A DNA stretch of 35,479 nt from UBA11524 sp964383815 (GCA_964383815.1 CAYLIC010000023.1:1-35479); one strand, 5' to 3'. Counted from the stretch's first letter, positions 8,615 to 17,573 are shown. Notes: generated from the sequence alone by a model not told the origin. A program made the numbers and translations.

Positions 8615-8971
8615 TCAGCTCACAATCCTCGAATCCATATTGAACACCAGCTTCCAGCCTGCGCCGCGCTTTTCCCAGGTGGAGGTCACATGGAAGGCTC
8701 CGCCCAGGTCGGCATTGGCCGGGTCGCTGACGGTGATTTCAATCACATAGTGCACCTGGCACAGGGTTTCCGTTTCCGCAACGGTTTCAAAGTGGTGAAT
8801 GTGGTAGTGAGCCATGTCGAAGGCTTTCACCACCTGGGCATATTCCGCGCCGGTGCAGCGATAGCCGCCGCAAACCATCACGGCGCTTCCGTCCACCAGG
8901 GTCAGGAAGGTCTCCGCATCCCGGTGGCCTGCGGCCTCCCACATGGCAATCTCCAGCTCTTTCACGTCCAT
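8615..8971 (-). CDS. NTF2-like (SnoaL/DUF4440-type) protein
   Basis: This small 118-aa protein has the cone-shaped alpha+beta barrel pattern of the NTF2-like superfamily: an N-terminal helix (ELEIAMWEAAGHRDAETFLTLV), then VDGSAVMVCGGYRCTGAEY, then alternating strands ending in TSTWEKRGAGWKLVFNMDS. The W-x-K-RG-x-GWKLVF ending is characteristic of DUF4440-type members, which bind or turn over small molecules. The specific ligand is unknown. An AGGAGGT site sits directly upstream. It is the third gene of the GGDEF-GH43 unit (22 nt after the GH43 stop), so it may act on, or be induced with, plant sugar breakdown; that is inferred from position only. Confidence 0.8.
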   Translation of the reverse strand: MDVKELEIAMWEAAGHRDAETFLTLVDGSAVMVCGGYRCTGAEYAQVVKAFDMAHYHIHHFETVAETETLCQVHYVIEITVSDPANADLGGAFHVTSTWEKRGAGWKLVFNMDSRIVS

Positions 8972-8992
8972 GAATGTACCTCCTGCCAGGCC

Positions 8993-10423
8993 TCAGGCCT
9001 GCTCCGTTTGGTATACAAAGTCCGCAAACACGGCGCTGCCGCCAGTTTCCCGGGTGCTGTAGCAGTACAGGCCCACCCGCACACCCATGAAATGATCCAG
9101 CCGGTACACCAGCTGATGGGCCTCCCCCAGGGGTTGCCAGCCATCCGCCCAGTAGAAGAAGCGCACCGTATCACACCTGAAGTCAAACGCTGCCCGCAGG
9201 CGAGCCTTGTCCCTGCCCCAGGGCAGGCATGCCATTTCCCCGTTGCCGGTGATGACGCACAGGGCGTAGCCATCCGCCTTGCGGGTCAGGCCAATCTGCC
9301 CAAACATGCCCTGCAGGGCGCACAGGCCTGCAAAGTCCCCGGGGTTCATGTCAGCGCCGTCCACGGAAACATCCATGGCGCAGCCCGGGCCAAAGGTGCG
9401 CTGGGTTAGGGTGTTGACGGAGTGAAGCACGTTTTCCACCGTGCGGTCCGTGGTCAGGCGCAGGCCCTGTTTATCCTGGCGGATCAGCTCCCAGTGGGGC
9501 TCGTGGTTCCACTGCCACGCAGGGTGCAGGCCATCTCGAAGGGACTGGCTCACCGCCAGGGGCGCACAGGGCACATTCTCCCCATCAAAGCTGGCGGGAA
9601 TATCCTCCACCCTGGGAAAGCCGTTCTCCCAGGCCATGGGCACCAGCACCGGGATGCGCCCCACTGCACCGTGATCCTGAAACAGCATCAGGTACCAGTT
9701 GCCCTCCGCCGTCTGCACCATGCCGCCCTGGGCCGGGCCATCCATAGGCCTGCCGTCAAAGGGCTGGCAGAGGATTTCTCCACCGGTGAACGCCCCCTCC
9801 AGGCTGTCTGCCATGTAGCAGCCCTGGGCCCGCAGGCTGCCCTTGGGCCAGTGGATGCCATACCAATAGTATTTTCCGTTCAGCTTGTACAGGTGGCTGC
9901 CTTCCCAGCCCAGGCCATCGCAATCGTCGTGCAGGATCACCCTGTCCAGGCCGCCCGGCTTGGGTGCGGACAGGTCGCTTTCCATTTCCGTCAGGCGGAT
10001 GTCCCGGTTGCCATAGGCCATGTACACCCGGCCATCATCGTCAAAGAGGATGGATGGATCGTGGTAGAAGCCTGCCATGGGCCGGCGCACCCAGGGACCT
10101 TCGGGGTTCTCCGCAGTAAAGTAGTAGGCGGAGCGGGTGTCGTTGCACATGAACACCAGGTGGAACAGGCCGTTATGGTGCCGCAGGCTGCCTGCCCACA
10201 TGCCCTGGCCATAAATATCCTTGCCGCCGTCCAGCCGCTGGCCGGGGTGCTCGCCCAGGGTGTCATAGGCATAGGCGCAGTGCTCCCAGTGCAAAAGGTC
10301 CCGGGAGGAAAGGATCTCTCCCCCGGGAAAAACATGCATGGTCGTTGTGCACATGTAGTAGGTATCACCCACGCGGATCACATCCGGGTCGGGATAATCG
10401 GCAAAGATAACAGGGTTGCGCAT
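8993..10423 (-). CDS. Glycoside hydrolase family 43 (beta-xylosidase / alpha-L-arabinofuranosidase type)
   Basis: This 476-aa intracellular enzyme (no signal peptide) has the GH43 five-bladed propeller signature. The general base is D12 in ADYPDPDVIRVGDTYY; the pKa-tuning Asp is D122 in YHDPSILFDDDG; the general acid is E174 in WEGSHLYKLNGKYYWYG. Residues from about 310 onward form a beta-sandwich typical of two-domain members, with WxWNHEP and QR-like segments as in subfamily 12-type proteins. Such enzymes remove xylose or arabinose from imported arabinoxylan oligosaccharides. The start lies 9 nt after the stop of the upstream GGDEF gene, and its SD (GAGGTG) overlaps that stop, so the two are translationally coupled. 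Substrate choice between xylosides and arabinosides cannot be settled here. Confidence 0.93.
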   Translation of the reverse strand: MRNPVIFADYPDPDVIRVGDTYYMCTTTMHVFPGGEILSSRDLLHWEHCAYAYDTLGEHPGQRLDGGKDIYGQGMWAGSLRHHNGLFHLVFMCNDTRSAYYFTAENPEGPWVRRPMAGFYHDPSILFDDDGRVYMAYGNRDIRLTEMESDLSAPKPGGLDRVILHDDCDGLGWEGSHLYKLNGKYYWYGIHWPKGSLRAQGCYMADSLEGAFTGGEILCQPFDGRPMDGPAQGGMVQTAEGNWYLMLFQDHGAVGRIPVLVPMAWENGFPRVEDIPASFDGENVPCAPLAVSQSLRDGLHPAWQWNHEPHWELIRQDKQGLRLTTDRTVENVLHSVNTLTQRTFGPGCAMDVSVDGADMNPGDFAGLCALQGMFGQIGLTRKADGYALCVITGNGEMACLPWGRDKARLRAAFDFRCDTVRFFYWADGWQPLGEAHQLVYRLDHFMGVRVGLYCYSTRETGGSAVFADFVYQTEQA

Positions 10424-10432
10424 GGTGGCACC

Positions 10433-12361
10433 TCACTGGTCCTGCAGCATCCGGGCGTGGGCCTGGAGCACGGCGTGGCGGCGCACCTTTTCGGCATACA
10501 TGGCCTCATCGCTTTCGCGGATGCACTGGGCGATTGCCTTGCCCGGGTGCAGGCGGATGATTTTCGCGCCCACGGATGCACCCACGGAGAAGGCCATCTG
10601 CCGGTTGCATTCCTCCAGATGTGCCTGCAGCCTGCCCTTGAAAAGCTCGGCGCCGCTCTCATCGCAATGGGGGATGAACACCAGGTATTCATCGCCGCCA
10701 ATGCGGGCCGCCAGCGCATCCTCCGGCATGGCGCGGCGGATGCCCCCGGCAATGGCGCACAGGGCCTCATCGCCGCCCTGGTGGCCCAGGGTGTCGTTAA
10801 TCACCTTCAGGTTGTCCAGGTCAAGGGAGATAAAGCACACGCTTTCCTCCCGGCTGCACATATCCTCCCACCGGGGCATCAGCTGCTCGTCCATGCCGCG
10901 GCGGTTGTTCAGGCCGGTCAGCGCATCGGTAATGGAGGACAGGCGGCGCTCCTCATAAAGGGCCCGCAGGCGAATCTGGTCGTCCAGGTTGCGCAGGGCC
11001 AGGGAAACAATCACGTTCCAGTGCTGGTAGAACAGGGTGGGCGTTTCCTCGTCCATATACTGGATGGCGGAATAGCCATAGGTGCAGTCGCGCTGGTGCA
11101 GCAGGTAGATATAGAACACCTGGGCCTCGCCCGGGCGCTCCGCCATGGGCGGCAGCAGGCAATCCTTGTCAAACTCAATCATGGGGGAGCCCATGTCCCG
11201 CCTGTCCTGGATGGCGGAAATCAGCTGCGCCCTGTCGGCAATGGTATGCGCATAGTCCTCCCCCTGCCGGAAAAGGCACAGGTACAGGTCGCGGACGGTG
11301 GGCGTGTCCTCCAGCTTGCGGAAGATGGTTTTGTGAATGTCCTCATAGGTGGGTGCAGCATTCAGCTCGATGGAGAAATAGGTGTTGCTGACCACCCGGG
11401 TGTTGCCGGCCTGGTTGGCCTTGTTCAGGGCGGACAGCTCGCCAGCCAGCTGCTGAGCATCCGGGCGTTTGCCGCAGCCGCAGCTCTCCCGCAGCACCAG
11501 CCTGCCGGGAATGCCCAGCCGGCGGCGATCGGTTGCCTCAATGCCATTTTCCCTGTCCAGAATGCGCTGGTACAGCAGCTCCACCGCCCTGGTTACCATG
11601 GTGGGATAGTCCTGGCCCACGGTGGTCAGGGAAGGCACAAAGCGCCTGGAGCTGTTAACATCGTCAAAGCCGGTGACCACCGTGTCCCCGGGCACGGAAT
11701 ACCCATGGGCCTGGAGCTGCTCAATCAGCGCCTGCGCCATAAAGTCGTTGGCGCAAATCACGGCCTCGGGCCAGTTGTCCTTGTCGCCGTAGAAATGCTC
11801 GTAGGCCTCCTCGCTGCGGGAGGACCACATGGTGCCGTAGTGAATGGCGTTGGGCGGCAGGGGAATATCCCGCTTGCCCATCTCCTCCAGATAGCAGGCC
11901 AGCCGGGCCTGGCTGTCCGGGTGGCTGGGATACCCGGCCTGGAAGCACACCTTGCGGAAGCCATGATCGTCCAGCAGGTGGCTGATCAGGGGGCGGATGG
12001 CCGTTGATTCGTCTGTAAAGCAACAATCGTAATGGTTTTCATGGTCGCGGATGCACACCACGGGAAGCTTCCCCCGCTCGTCCAGCAGGCGGAAAAGGGA
12101 TTCCCGAAAGCCGGGCATATCATAGGCGTCCGGGGTGACCAGCGCACCATCCAGCTTCTCCACAGGAACGAAGTCGAACATGATTTTTTCCTGCTCGTCA
12201 TAAACGTTCATGCTTTCGCGGTAGCCCATGGTGATGAAAAAAAACACGTCGTAGCCCATTTTCTGGGCATGCTGACGGGTAATCCGCTGCACGGTGGTCT
12301 GAAACTTCGTATCAGCCTTGTTCATGAATACGCCGATTGTCCTTCGGCCATCGGTTATCAT
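10433..12361 (-). CDS. Cytoplasmic LacI-type sugar-binding domain fused to a diguanylate cyclase (GGDEF)
   Basis: This 642-aa protein has two recognisable parts. Residues about 6-290 (RTIGVFMNK...VVTGFDDVNSSRRFVPSLTTV) match the periplasmic-binding-protein-like effector domain of LacI/GalR regulators but lack the DNA-binding helix-turn-helix. A linker follows, with a helical region at about 460-500. A GGDEF domain (about 495-640) follows, with DLDNLKVINDTLGH and the active-site GGDEY (555-559). No RxxD inhibitory site is visible upstream of GGDEY. No signal peptide or membrane segment is present, so it probably senses a cytoplasmic sugar and makes c-di-GMP. The start at 12361 is preceded by AAAGGAGGG (12371-12379); a longer frame starting at 12418 lacks such a site. 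It heads the GH43/NTF2-like unit. Confidence 0.9.
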   Translation of the reverse strand: MITDGRRTIGVFMNKADTKFQTTVQRITRQHAQKMGYDVFFFITMGYRESMNVYDEQEKIMFDFVPVEKLDGALVTPDAYDMPGFRESLFRLLDERGKLPVVCIRDHENHYDCCFTDESTAIRPLISHLLDDHGFRKVCFQAGYPSHPDSQARLACYLEEMGKRDIPLPPNAIHYGTMWSSRSEEAYEHFYGDKDNWPEAVICANDFMAQALIEQLQAHGYSVPGDTVVTGFDDVNSSRRFVPSLTTVGQDYPTMVTRAVELLYQRILDRENGIEATDRRRLGIPGRLVLRESCGCGKRPDAQQLAGELSALNKANQAGNTRVVSNTYFSIELNAAPTYEDIHKTIFRKLEDTPTVRDLYLCLFRQGEDYAHTIADRAQLISAIQDRRDMGSPMIEFDKDCLLPPMAERPGEAQVFYIYLLHQRDCTYGYSAIQYMDEETPTLFYQHWNVIVSLALRNLDDQIRLRALYEERRLSSITDALTGLNNRRGMDEQLMPRWEDMCSREESVCFISLDLDNLKVINDTLGHQGGDEALCAIAGGIRRAMPEDALAARIGGDEYLVFIPHCDESGAELFKGRLQAHLEECNRQMAFSVGASVGAKIIRLHPGKAIAQCIRESDEAMYAEKVRRHAVLQAHARMLQDQ

Positions 12362-12435
12362 GTCCCGGCTCCCTCCTTTTTCAGGCGAAATTTCCGCACG
12401 TCCCCTGGCGGCACACACTCCATTAACATACGTTT

Positions 12436-12464
12436 ATCATACCACAAAAATGCGCTGCAAGAAA
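12436..12464 (-). promoter_or_regulatory. Probable extended -10 promoter of the GGDEF-GH43 unit
   Basis: On the minus strand TGGTATGAT carries an extended -10 (TATGAT, 12436-12441), with a weak -35 TTTCTT (12459-12464) 17 nt away. It lies about 75 nt upstream of the start codon. Confidence 0.5.
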
Positions 12465-12514
12465 GTATATTTTTTTCTTTTATGGGACGTTTTTTGCCGA
12501 AAAGTCCTGCTGCG

Positions 12515-12543
12515 TTGACGGATGCAGCCCTTTGTGGTACATT
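12515..12543 (+). promoter_or_regulatory. Sigma-A-type promoter of the CotH-kinase gene
   Basis: TTGACG (12515-12520), a 17-nt spacer and TACATT (12538-12543), 38 nt before the start codon. Confidence 0.75.
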
Positions 12544-12581
12544 TGAAACAGATTTCACCCTGATGCAAGGAGATATGCCCC

Positions 12582-14522
12582 ATGCGGAAAATGCTTGCCC
12601 TGCTGGTCCTTTGCCTGCTTCTGCCCTGTGCCGCCCTGGCCCAGGGCCTGCGCTTCAGCCACGAGAGCGGCTTCTACGATGCGCCCATCGATGTGGAGAT
12701 TCTCTTCGACAACCCGGAGGCCGATGTGTATTACACCCTGGATGGCTCCGTGCCCAACGAGGACAGCTTCTATTACGATGGCGCCTTCCACCTGGAGGAC
12801 CGCACCCAGGAGCCCAACGACCTTTCCGCCCGTGGCGGCGCCGCCAAAACGGACTACATTCCCACGGAAAACGTGGTGAAGGCCCATGTCATCCGCGCCC
12901 TGGCCGTGGAGCCGGACGGCAGCACCCAGCGCATTGACGGTACCTTCTTCGTGGGCGTCAACCGCCAGGAGCGCTATGGGGACGTGCCCGTCTTTTCCCT
13001 GATGATGGACGAGAATGACCTGTTTGACTACGAAACAGGCATCTATGTGCTGGGCAGGCACTGGGCGGAGTGGGATTCCCAGCAGACCGAGCCTTATGCC
13101 GACTGGCAAACCCAGGGCAACTTCTCCCAGCGCGGGCGGGAGTGGGAGCGGCCCGTTACCGTCCAGTACCTGGCAGCGGATGGCAGCACCGGCTTCATCC
13201 AGGACATGGGTGTGCGCATCAAGGGCGGCGTGACCCGCTCCTTCACCCAGAAGAGCCTGCGGCTTATCGCCCGGGAAGAATACGGCGAGAAGAACCTGAA
13301 ATACCCGGTGCTCCCCGGCAACCAGCGTGCGGACGGCACCGGCCCTGTGGAGAAGTACAAGTCCATCACCCTGCGCAACGGCGGCAACGATAACGAAACC
13401 ACCCGCCTGCGGGATCCGCTGTTCCAGTCCCTGGCCGGCGGCCTGCGCTTTATGACACAGGCCTCCGCACCCTGTGTGGTGTTTATCAACGGCGAATACT
13501 GGGGCATGTACACCATCACCGAGGAATACAGCGACAAGGCCGTGCAGAACAACTACGGCGTGGACGACAGCAACGTCATCATCGTCAAAAACGGCGAGCT
13601 GGAAGAAGGCAGGGAAGAGGACATGCTGCTGTATGATGAAATGTTCGACTTCATTGCCACCGGCGATATGACCAACCCGGACAATTATGCAAAGGCCGGC
13701 CAGCTGGTGGATTTGCCCGGCTTTGCCCAGTTTTGCGCCCTTCAGCTGTACATTCACAACACGGACAGCATTTTTCAGAACAACAACTGGATGATGTGGC
13801 GTGCCCGGGAGGCGGATGGCACCACCTATGGCGATGGGCAGTGGCGCTTCCTGCTGTTTGACACCGAGCAATCAACGGACATCTGGGGCGATGGGCGAAA
13901 CTTCCTTGCCGATGGCCTCACCTCCGCCATCACGGACGATGGCGCCGCCCACGAGGATCGCCACCCGCAGAAGGTGTTCTATTCCCTGTACCAAAACGAG
14001 GACTTCCGCCGGGAGTTCATCCTGGCCCTGTGCGACATGCGGAACATCTCCTTCCAGGCCACCCGGGCAGAGGCGGTCCTGAAGGACATGCGCCCCATTT
14101 ACGAAAAGCTCATGCGGGAAACCTACCTGCGCTTTGGCCCGGAATGGATTGTCCTGTGGAATTTGGACAGCCATCAGGCCAGCGAGCTGGAGCAGCTTGC
14201 CACATTCCTCCGGGGCCGGTACGACCGCTTTCCCTACCTGATGCGGCAGATTATGGGCCTGGAATACCCGGTGGAGGCCACCATTACCGTTAACGATGCT
14301 GCCCTGGGCCAGGTGCAGGCCAACCGCACGCAGATCCCCCTGGGCGAAAGCTACACCGGCCTGTACTTTACCGAGTATCCCATCACCCTCACCGCCACAC
14401 CCGCCCCGGGCCACACCTTCAGGGGCTGGACGGCGGAGGGCGCCACCCTCAGCAGCGCCGAGGAGGCTACCATCACCGTCACCTTCAGCAAGGCATTCAC
14501 CGTGCAGGCAGTGTTTGAGTGA
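12582..14522 (+). CDS. Secreted CotH kinase family protein
   Basis: This 646-aa exported protein starts with a signal peptide (residues 1-20, ending ALAQ). Next is a chitobiase/hexosaminidase C-terminal-like beta domain (about 25-120; APIDVEILFDNPEADVYYTLDG). The CotH kinase-like domain spans about 130-500. It includes VRIKGGVTRSFTQKSLRL, the TLRNGGND stretch, INGEYWGMYTITEEYSD and LLFDTEQSTDIWGD, which carry the Lys, Glu and Asp positions of the atypical kinase fold. The C-terminus (about 545-646) resembles a divergent InlB B-repeat (GHTFRGWTAEGA). CotH of Bacillus phosphorylates spore-coat proteins; gut Clostridia have many secreted CotH-like proteins of unknown target. AAGGAG lies at 12567-12572. 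It is probably a surface or matrix protein kinase. Confidence 0.9.
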   Translation: MRKMLALLVLCLLLPCAALAQGLRFSHESGFYDAPIDVEILFDNPEADVYYTLDGSVPNEDSFYYDGAFHLEDRTQEPNDLSARGGAAKTDYIPTENVVKAHVIRALAVEPDGSTQRIDGTFFVGVNRQERYGDVPVFSLMMDENDLFDYETGIYVLGRHWAEWDSQQTEPYADWQTQGNFSQRGREWERPVTVQYLAADGSTGFIQDMGVRIKGGVTRSFTQKSLRLIAREEYGEKNLKYPVLPGNQRADGTGPVEKYKSITLRNGGNDNETTRLRDPLFQSLAGGLRFMTQASAPCVVFINGEYWGMYTITEEYSDKAVQNNYGVDDSNVIIVKNGELEEGREEDMLLYDEMFDFIATGDMTNPDNYAKAGQLVDLPGFAQFCALQLYIHNTDSIFQNNNWMMWRAREADGTTYGDGQWRFLLFDTEQSTDIWGDGRNFLADGLTSAITDDGAAHEDRHPQKVFYSLYQNEDFRREFILALCDMRNISFQATRAEAVLKDMRPIYEKLMRETYLRFGPEWIVLWNLDSHQASELEQLATFLRGRYDRFPYLMRQIMGLEYPVEATITVNDAALGQVQANRTQIPLGESYTGLYFTEYPITLTATPAPGHTFRGWTAEGATLSSAEEATITVTFSKAFTVQAVFE

Positions 14523-14889
14523 AAGCGGCAGGAAAAAAGGGAAAGCTGCGTCAAATGCGCACAGGCAGGGCATGTCCTGGCCTTGTGCGGATGACTGCGG
14601 CCTTCACGCCTGGGAGGTATGACCCCAAAGAAACCCGTTCTGTGCATGCTGAGCCTGTTCATGCGCTGCTGCCGGCATGCCCGGCAATGGCGGCGACACC
14701 TGCCTTGACAGGTGCGTACAGCAGTGGTGCCGATACCGTCGCCCTTCACAGTAACATCGCTATTGGCAACTTTGAAATTGTAAATGAACGTGCTGGAAGC
14801 AAGCGCAAGAAGCTCTCCATATTAGCCGATGTCCCGCATGCGATTGATCCTGCCGGGCAGGCGCATCCGCAGCCAGCCCGGCACAACAC
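14523..14889. other. Gene-free stretch with several hairpins between the CotH-kinase and SH3b genes
   Basis: No protein gene could be supported. Inverted repeats include CACCTG/CAGGTG around 14697-14714 and an imperfect 9-bp hairpin around 14556-14584. The middle (about 14735-14825) has visibly lower GC than its surroundings. The stretch ends in a strong plus-strand terminator. It may be a long 3' UTR, an untranslated RNA or a decayed gene. Confidence 0.4.
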
Positions 14890-14930
14890 GCGCCCCACAC
14901 GGCAAGAACAGCCATGTGGGGCGCTTTTTT
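14890..14930 (+). terminator. Intrinsic terminator
   Basis: A perfect 10-bp stem, GCGCCCCACA (14890-14899) / TGTGGGGCGC (14915-14924), is followed by TTTTTT. The T-tract marks the plus strand as the main direction. The same hairpin lies 10 nt past the SH3b gene's stop and could also help end that minus-strand transcript. Confidence 0.85.
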
Positions 14931-14940
14931 CCTATGTGCC

Positions 14941-15840
14941 TTACTTCATGAACCAGGTGCTGATGTAGCCCGTGGTGCCTTCCACATCCACCCGGCACCA
15001 GTCCGTGCCGTGCTCCAGCACGGTTACCCTGGTGCCCACCGGCACCGTGCGGATGATGTCCGCCTTCAGGCTCGGCCCGGTGCGGAAATTGACAATCTTC
15101 CCGCCGTTTACGTTGATGAGGGTTGCGGTATAGGCCTGGGTGGCGCCGCTCTCCTCCGTCACCTTCAGGAATTTCGCCATCATGTAGCCCACCTTGCCGT
15201 CCTCCACCTGCACCTTATGCCAGGTGTCGCCGCTCTCCAGGATGGTAACCTTCACACCGTTGCGGTAGTAGGCCAGCACCTTTGCATCCAGGGAGGCTTC
15301 CTGGCGCAGGTTCAGCACCTGGGTGGCCTTGGGGTTGTTCACCAGGGCGATTTTCCCGGCGGAACCAGTGCCGAAGTGCAGGTACCGGGTCGCCATGAAG
15401 CCTTCCTTCCCATCCACGGACACGCGGCTCCAGCCCTTGCCCTTCTGCTGCACGGTTACCCTGGTGCCCGGCTTGTAGCTGGTGATGATTTTCCCATCCA
15501 TGCCCGGCTCCTCCCGCAGGTTCAGGCCAATACCGGTGTTTGTGCGCACGGTGGCAGTGGTGGCAGTGGCCTCGGTGGAGAGGTACTTGGCCATCATGTA
15601 GCCAGTCTTGCCGCCCACCTCCACCTTGTGCCATTCGCTGCCGGATTCCACAATCTCCACCAGGGTGCCCGTGGGGTACTGGCCCAGCACCTTTGCCGTA
15701 AGGGAAGCGGTTTCCCGCAGGTTCAGTGCGCCGCCCTTCACCAGGGCAGAGGGCGCGGCCTCCGCCATGGCCATCATGGGCGCCAGGGACAGTGCTGCTG
15801 CGGCGGTGATGCCCGCCAGCTTCTTCATGCTGTGATTCAT
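14941..15840 (-). CDS. Secreted protein with four bacterial SH3 (SH3b) repeats
   Basis: This 299-aa exported protein has a signal peptide (residues 1-27, MNHSMKKLAGITAAAALSL..., ending AMAEA). Four SH3b repeats follow, each with the pattern LNLRE/VNFRTGPS, then VLGQYPTGTLVEIVESGSEWHKVEV, then GYMMAKYL. They begin at about residues 34, 95, 165 and 235. SH3b domains bind peptidoglycan peptides, so the protein likely sits on the cell wall. No catalytic domain is attached. The start at 15840 has an AAAGGAGGA site 9 nt upstream; an upstream in-frame ATG at 15888 would place a charged leader before the signal peptide and has no comparable site. It is transcribed away from the GH26 gene. Confidence 0.9.
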   Translation of the reverse strand: MNHSMKKLAGITAAAALSLAPMMAMAEAAPSALVKGGALNLRETASLTAKVLGQYPTGTLVEIVESGSEWHKVEVGGKTGYMMAKYLSTEATATTATVRTNTGIGLNLREEPGMDGKIITSYKPGTRVTVQQKGKGWSRVSVDGKEGFMATRYLHFGTGSAGKIALVNNPKATQVLNLRQEASLDAKVLAYYRNGVKVTILESGDTWHKVQVEDGKVGYMMAKFLKVTEESGATQAYTATLINVNGGKIVNFRTGPSLKADIIRTVPVGTRVTVLEHGTDWCRVDVEGTTGYISTWFMK

Positions 15841-16038
15841 TGGGATGTTCCTCCTTTGCTTTATGTAAGCCCTGCGACCTACACCCAACTAACGCAGCAC
15901 TTCCCCTGCCCCATTCAGGGAAAACCTGCCACATCCCCTTGCCCTGGGCACGCCTTCCAGCAAAACACCCCGCAGGCCTTGCCAGCCGTGCAGGGTGCGG
16001 AGGAAAGTGGCAGAAGGGATACACCCGGCCTGTAATGG

Positions 16039-16067
16039 TTGACTTTACAGCGTTTGCCGGGTATAAT
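16039..16067 (+). promoter_or_regulatory. Consensus sigma-A promoter of the GH26-PIG-L unit
   Basis: TTGACT (16039-16044), a 17-nt spacer and TATAAT (16062-16067), 32 nt before the GH26 start codon. Confidence 0.88.
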
Positions 16068-16099
16068 GGCGAAAATGGGATATACATGGAGGAATGGTC

Positions 16100-17551
16100 A
16101 TGAAACGATTTTTATCGCTGCTGCTGGGCCTGCTGCTGGCGGCCTCCTGCGCCTGTGCCCAGGGGTGGACACCCGCGCCTGCGCCTGCCGTGCGCCAGGC
16201 CATGAGCCAGGAGGAAAAGCTGAGCGCCATCCAGGCCATTCTGGACAAGGGCGAGCACCTGTTCACCGGCTTCACAGGCCAGCGCTATACCGCCATGGAT
16301 ATTAAGTGGCTGAAGCAATCCGCGCCCACGGACGTGATTGCCATGCTGTGGGCCTGCGATGATGTGACCCACGGTGGCTGGGGTGTATTACAGTGGTCCA
16401 CCGGCGGGCACACCCAGGATGTTATCGCCGTTTCCGATGAGCCGGACCGCCTGCGCCTGCAGCTGATGACCATTCAGCAGCTGATGACCCTGGCGGAGGT
16501 TTCCCAGCCCAGCGACCTGCGGGGCCTGTCCATCGGCGCGTGGAACGGCGGGCGCATTGCAGGCCTATACTATCTCAGCGGAGATGCGGCCCGGGAAATG
16601 CTTGATTTCCAGGCCCAGGTAGAGGATATGGAGCAGATTATTCACACCTACACCGGCGCCCTTTCCAACCCCAATGCCACAGAAAACGCCAAGGCCGTTT
16701 ATGCCTACCTGCAGGAAATCAGCGGCAAACACTGCCTGACCGGGCAGATGGAATCCACCTGGATGGGCTCGCCGGACTATGAAATGAACTACATTGAAAA
16801 GCACACCGGCAAGCTGCCTGCCATCCGCGGCCTGGACTTTATGCACAACGATTTTCAGGGCGTGGTGAACCGGGCCAAGGCCTGGTGGGAAAAGGGCGGC
16901 ATACCCACCATCTGCTGGCATACCGGCAGCGATTTTGCCAGCGGGTATAACGAGAGCAAGGAAATGGCCTTCGACTGGGAAAACGCCTTTGTTCCCGGCA
17001 GCGAGGCCTACAGCACCCTGCTTGCCGCCATGGACAGGGCCGTTCCCTACCTGCAGCAGCTGGAGGATGCCGGCGTACCCGTGCTGTGGCGCCCCTTTCA
17101 CGAGCTGGATGGCGGCTGGTTCTGGTGGTCCGGCGGCGGCAGCGAGCGCTTTGTGCAGCTGTGGCAGCTGATGTACAGCCGCTATACGGACTACTGGGGT
17201 CTGGACAACCTGATCTGGGTGCTGGGGTACTCCCAGTCCGGCGGGAATATGGCAGCCTGGTACCCCGGGGACAGCTATGTGGACATTCTGGGTGCGGACA
17301 GCTATACCGCCGGCGCCAATGCCGGCCTGTATGAGGAATGCCGGACCGTTGCACCGGCGGGCATGCCCGTTGTATTCCACGAGTGCGGCGCCATTCCCAC
17401 GGCGGAGCAAATGGCGGAGGCACCCTGGGGCTGGTTTATGGTCTGGCATACCGACCACCTGACCAATGGCGACTTCAACACCCCGGATAGCCTGAGCGCC
17501 ATTTACAACGATGATTTCTTCATCACCCTGGATGAGCTGCCGGCATTCTGA
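16100..17551 (+). CDS. Secreted GH26 beta-mannanase-type glycoside hydrolase
   Basis: This 483-aa secreted enzyme has a signal peptide (1-22, ending ACAQ). Residues about 25-185 form an unassigned N-terminal module with a GGWGVLQWSTGG segment. The GH26 catalytic barrel begins near ENAKAVYAYLQEISGKHCLTGQ. The acid/base is E335 in LWRPFHELDGGWFWWSG, and the nucleophile is E428 in PVVFHECG; both are the family-defining glutamates. Family 26 cleaves beta-1,4-mannan, and some members cleave mixed glucan or xylan. The start at 16100 was preferred to the ATG at 16094 because GGAGGA (16088-16093) leaves 6 nt before the former and none before the latter. The PIG-L gene follows after 22 nt in the same transcript. 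Confidence 0.93.
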   Translation: MKRFLSLLLGLLLAASCACAQGWTPAPAPAVRQAMSQEEKLSAIQAILDKGEHLFTGFTGQRYTAMDIKWLKQSAPTDVIAMLWACDDVTHGGWGVLQWSTGGHTQDVIAVSDEPDRLRLQLMTIQQLMTLAEVSQPSDLRGLSIGAWNGGRIAGLYYLSGDAAREMLDFQAQVEDMEQIIHTYTGALSNPNATENAKAVYAYLQEISGKHCLTGQMESTWMGSPDYEMNYIEKHTGKLPAIRGLDFMHNDFQGVVNRAKAWWEKGGIPTICWHTGSDFASGYNESKEMAFDWENAFVPGSEAYSTLLAAMDRAVPYLQQLEDAGVPVLWRPFHELDGGWFWWSGGGSERFVQLWQLMYSRYTDYWGLDNLIWVLGYSQSGGNMAAWYPGDSYVDILGADSYTAGANAGLYEECRTVAPAGMPVVFHECGAIPTAEQMAEAPWGWFMVWHTDHLTNGDFNTPDSLSAIYNDDFFITLDELPAF

Positions 17552-17573
17552 TTCATCAAGGAGGTTTTCCCCC

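Noticed and set aside
9422..12007. An 861-codon plus-strand open frame opposite the GH43 and GGDEF genes
   Set aside because: It spans two unrelated, well-supported minus-strand genes, has no ribosome site and no recognisable motif.
14612..14710. A 28-aa frame beginning just after GGGAGG at about 14613
   Set aside because: The GGAGG touches the ATG, leaving no usable spacing, and the peptide resembles no known leader.
14519..14968. A 149-codon plus-strand frame after the CotH-kinase gene
   Set aside because: It runs through a terminator hairpin and into the antisense of the SH3b gene, has no ribosome site, and its composition is not gene-like.
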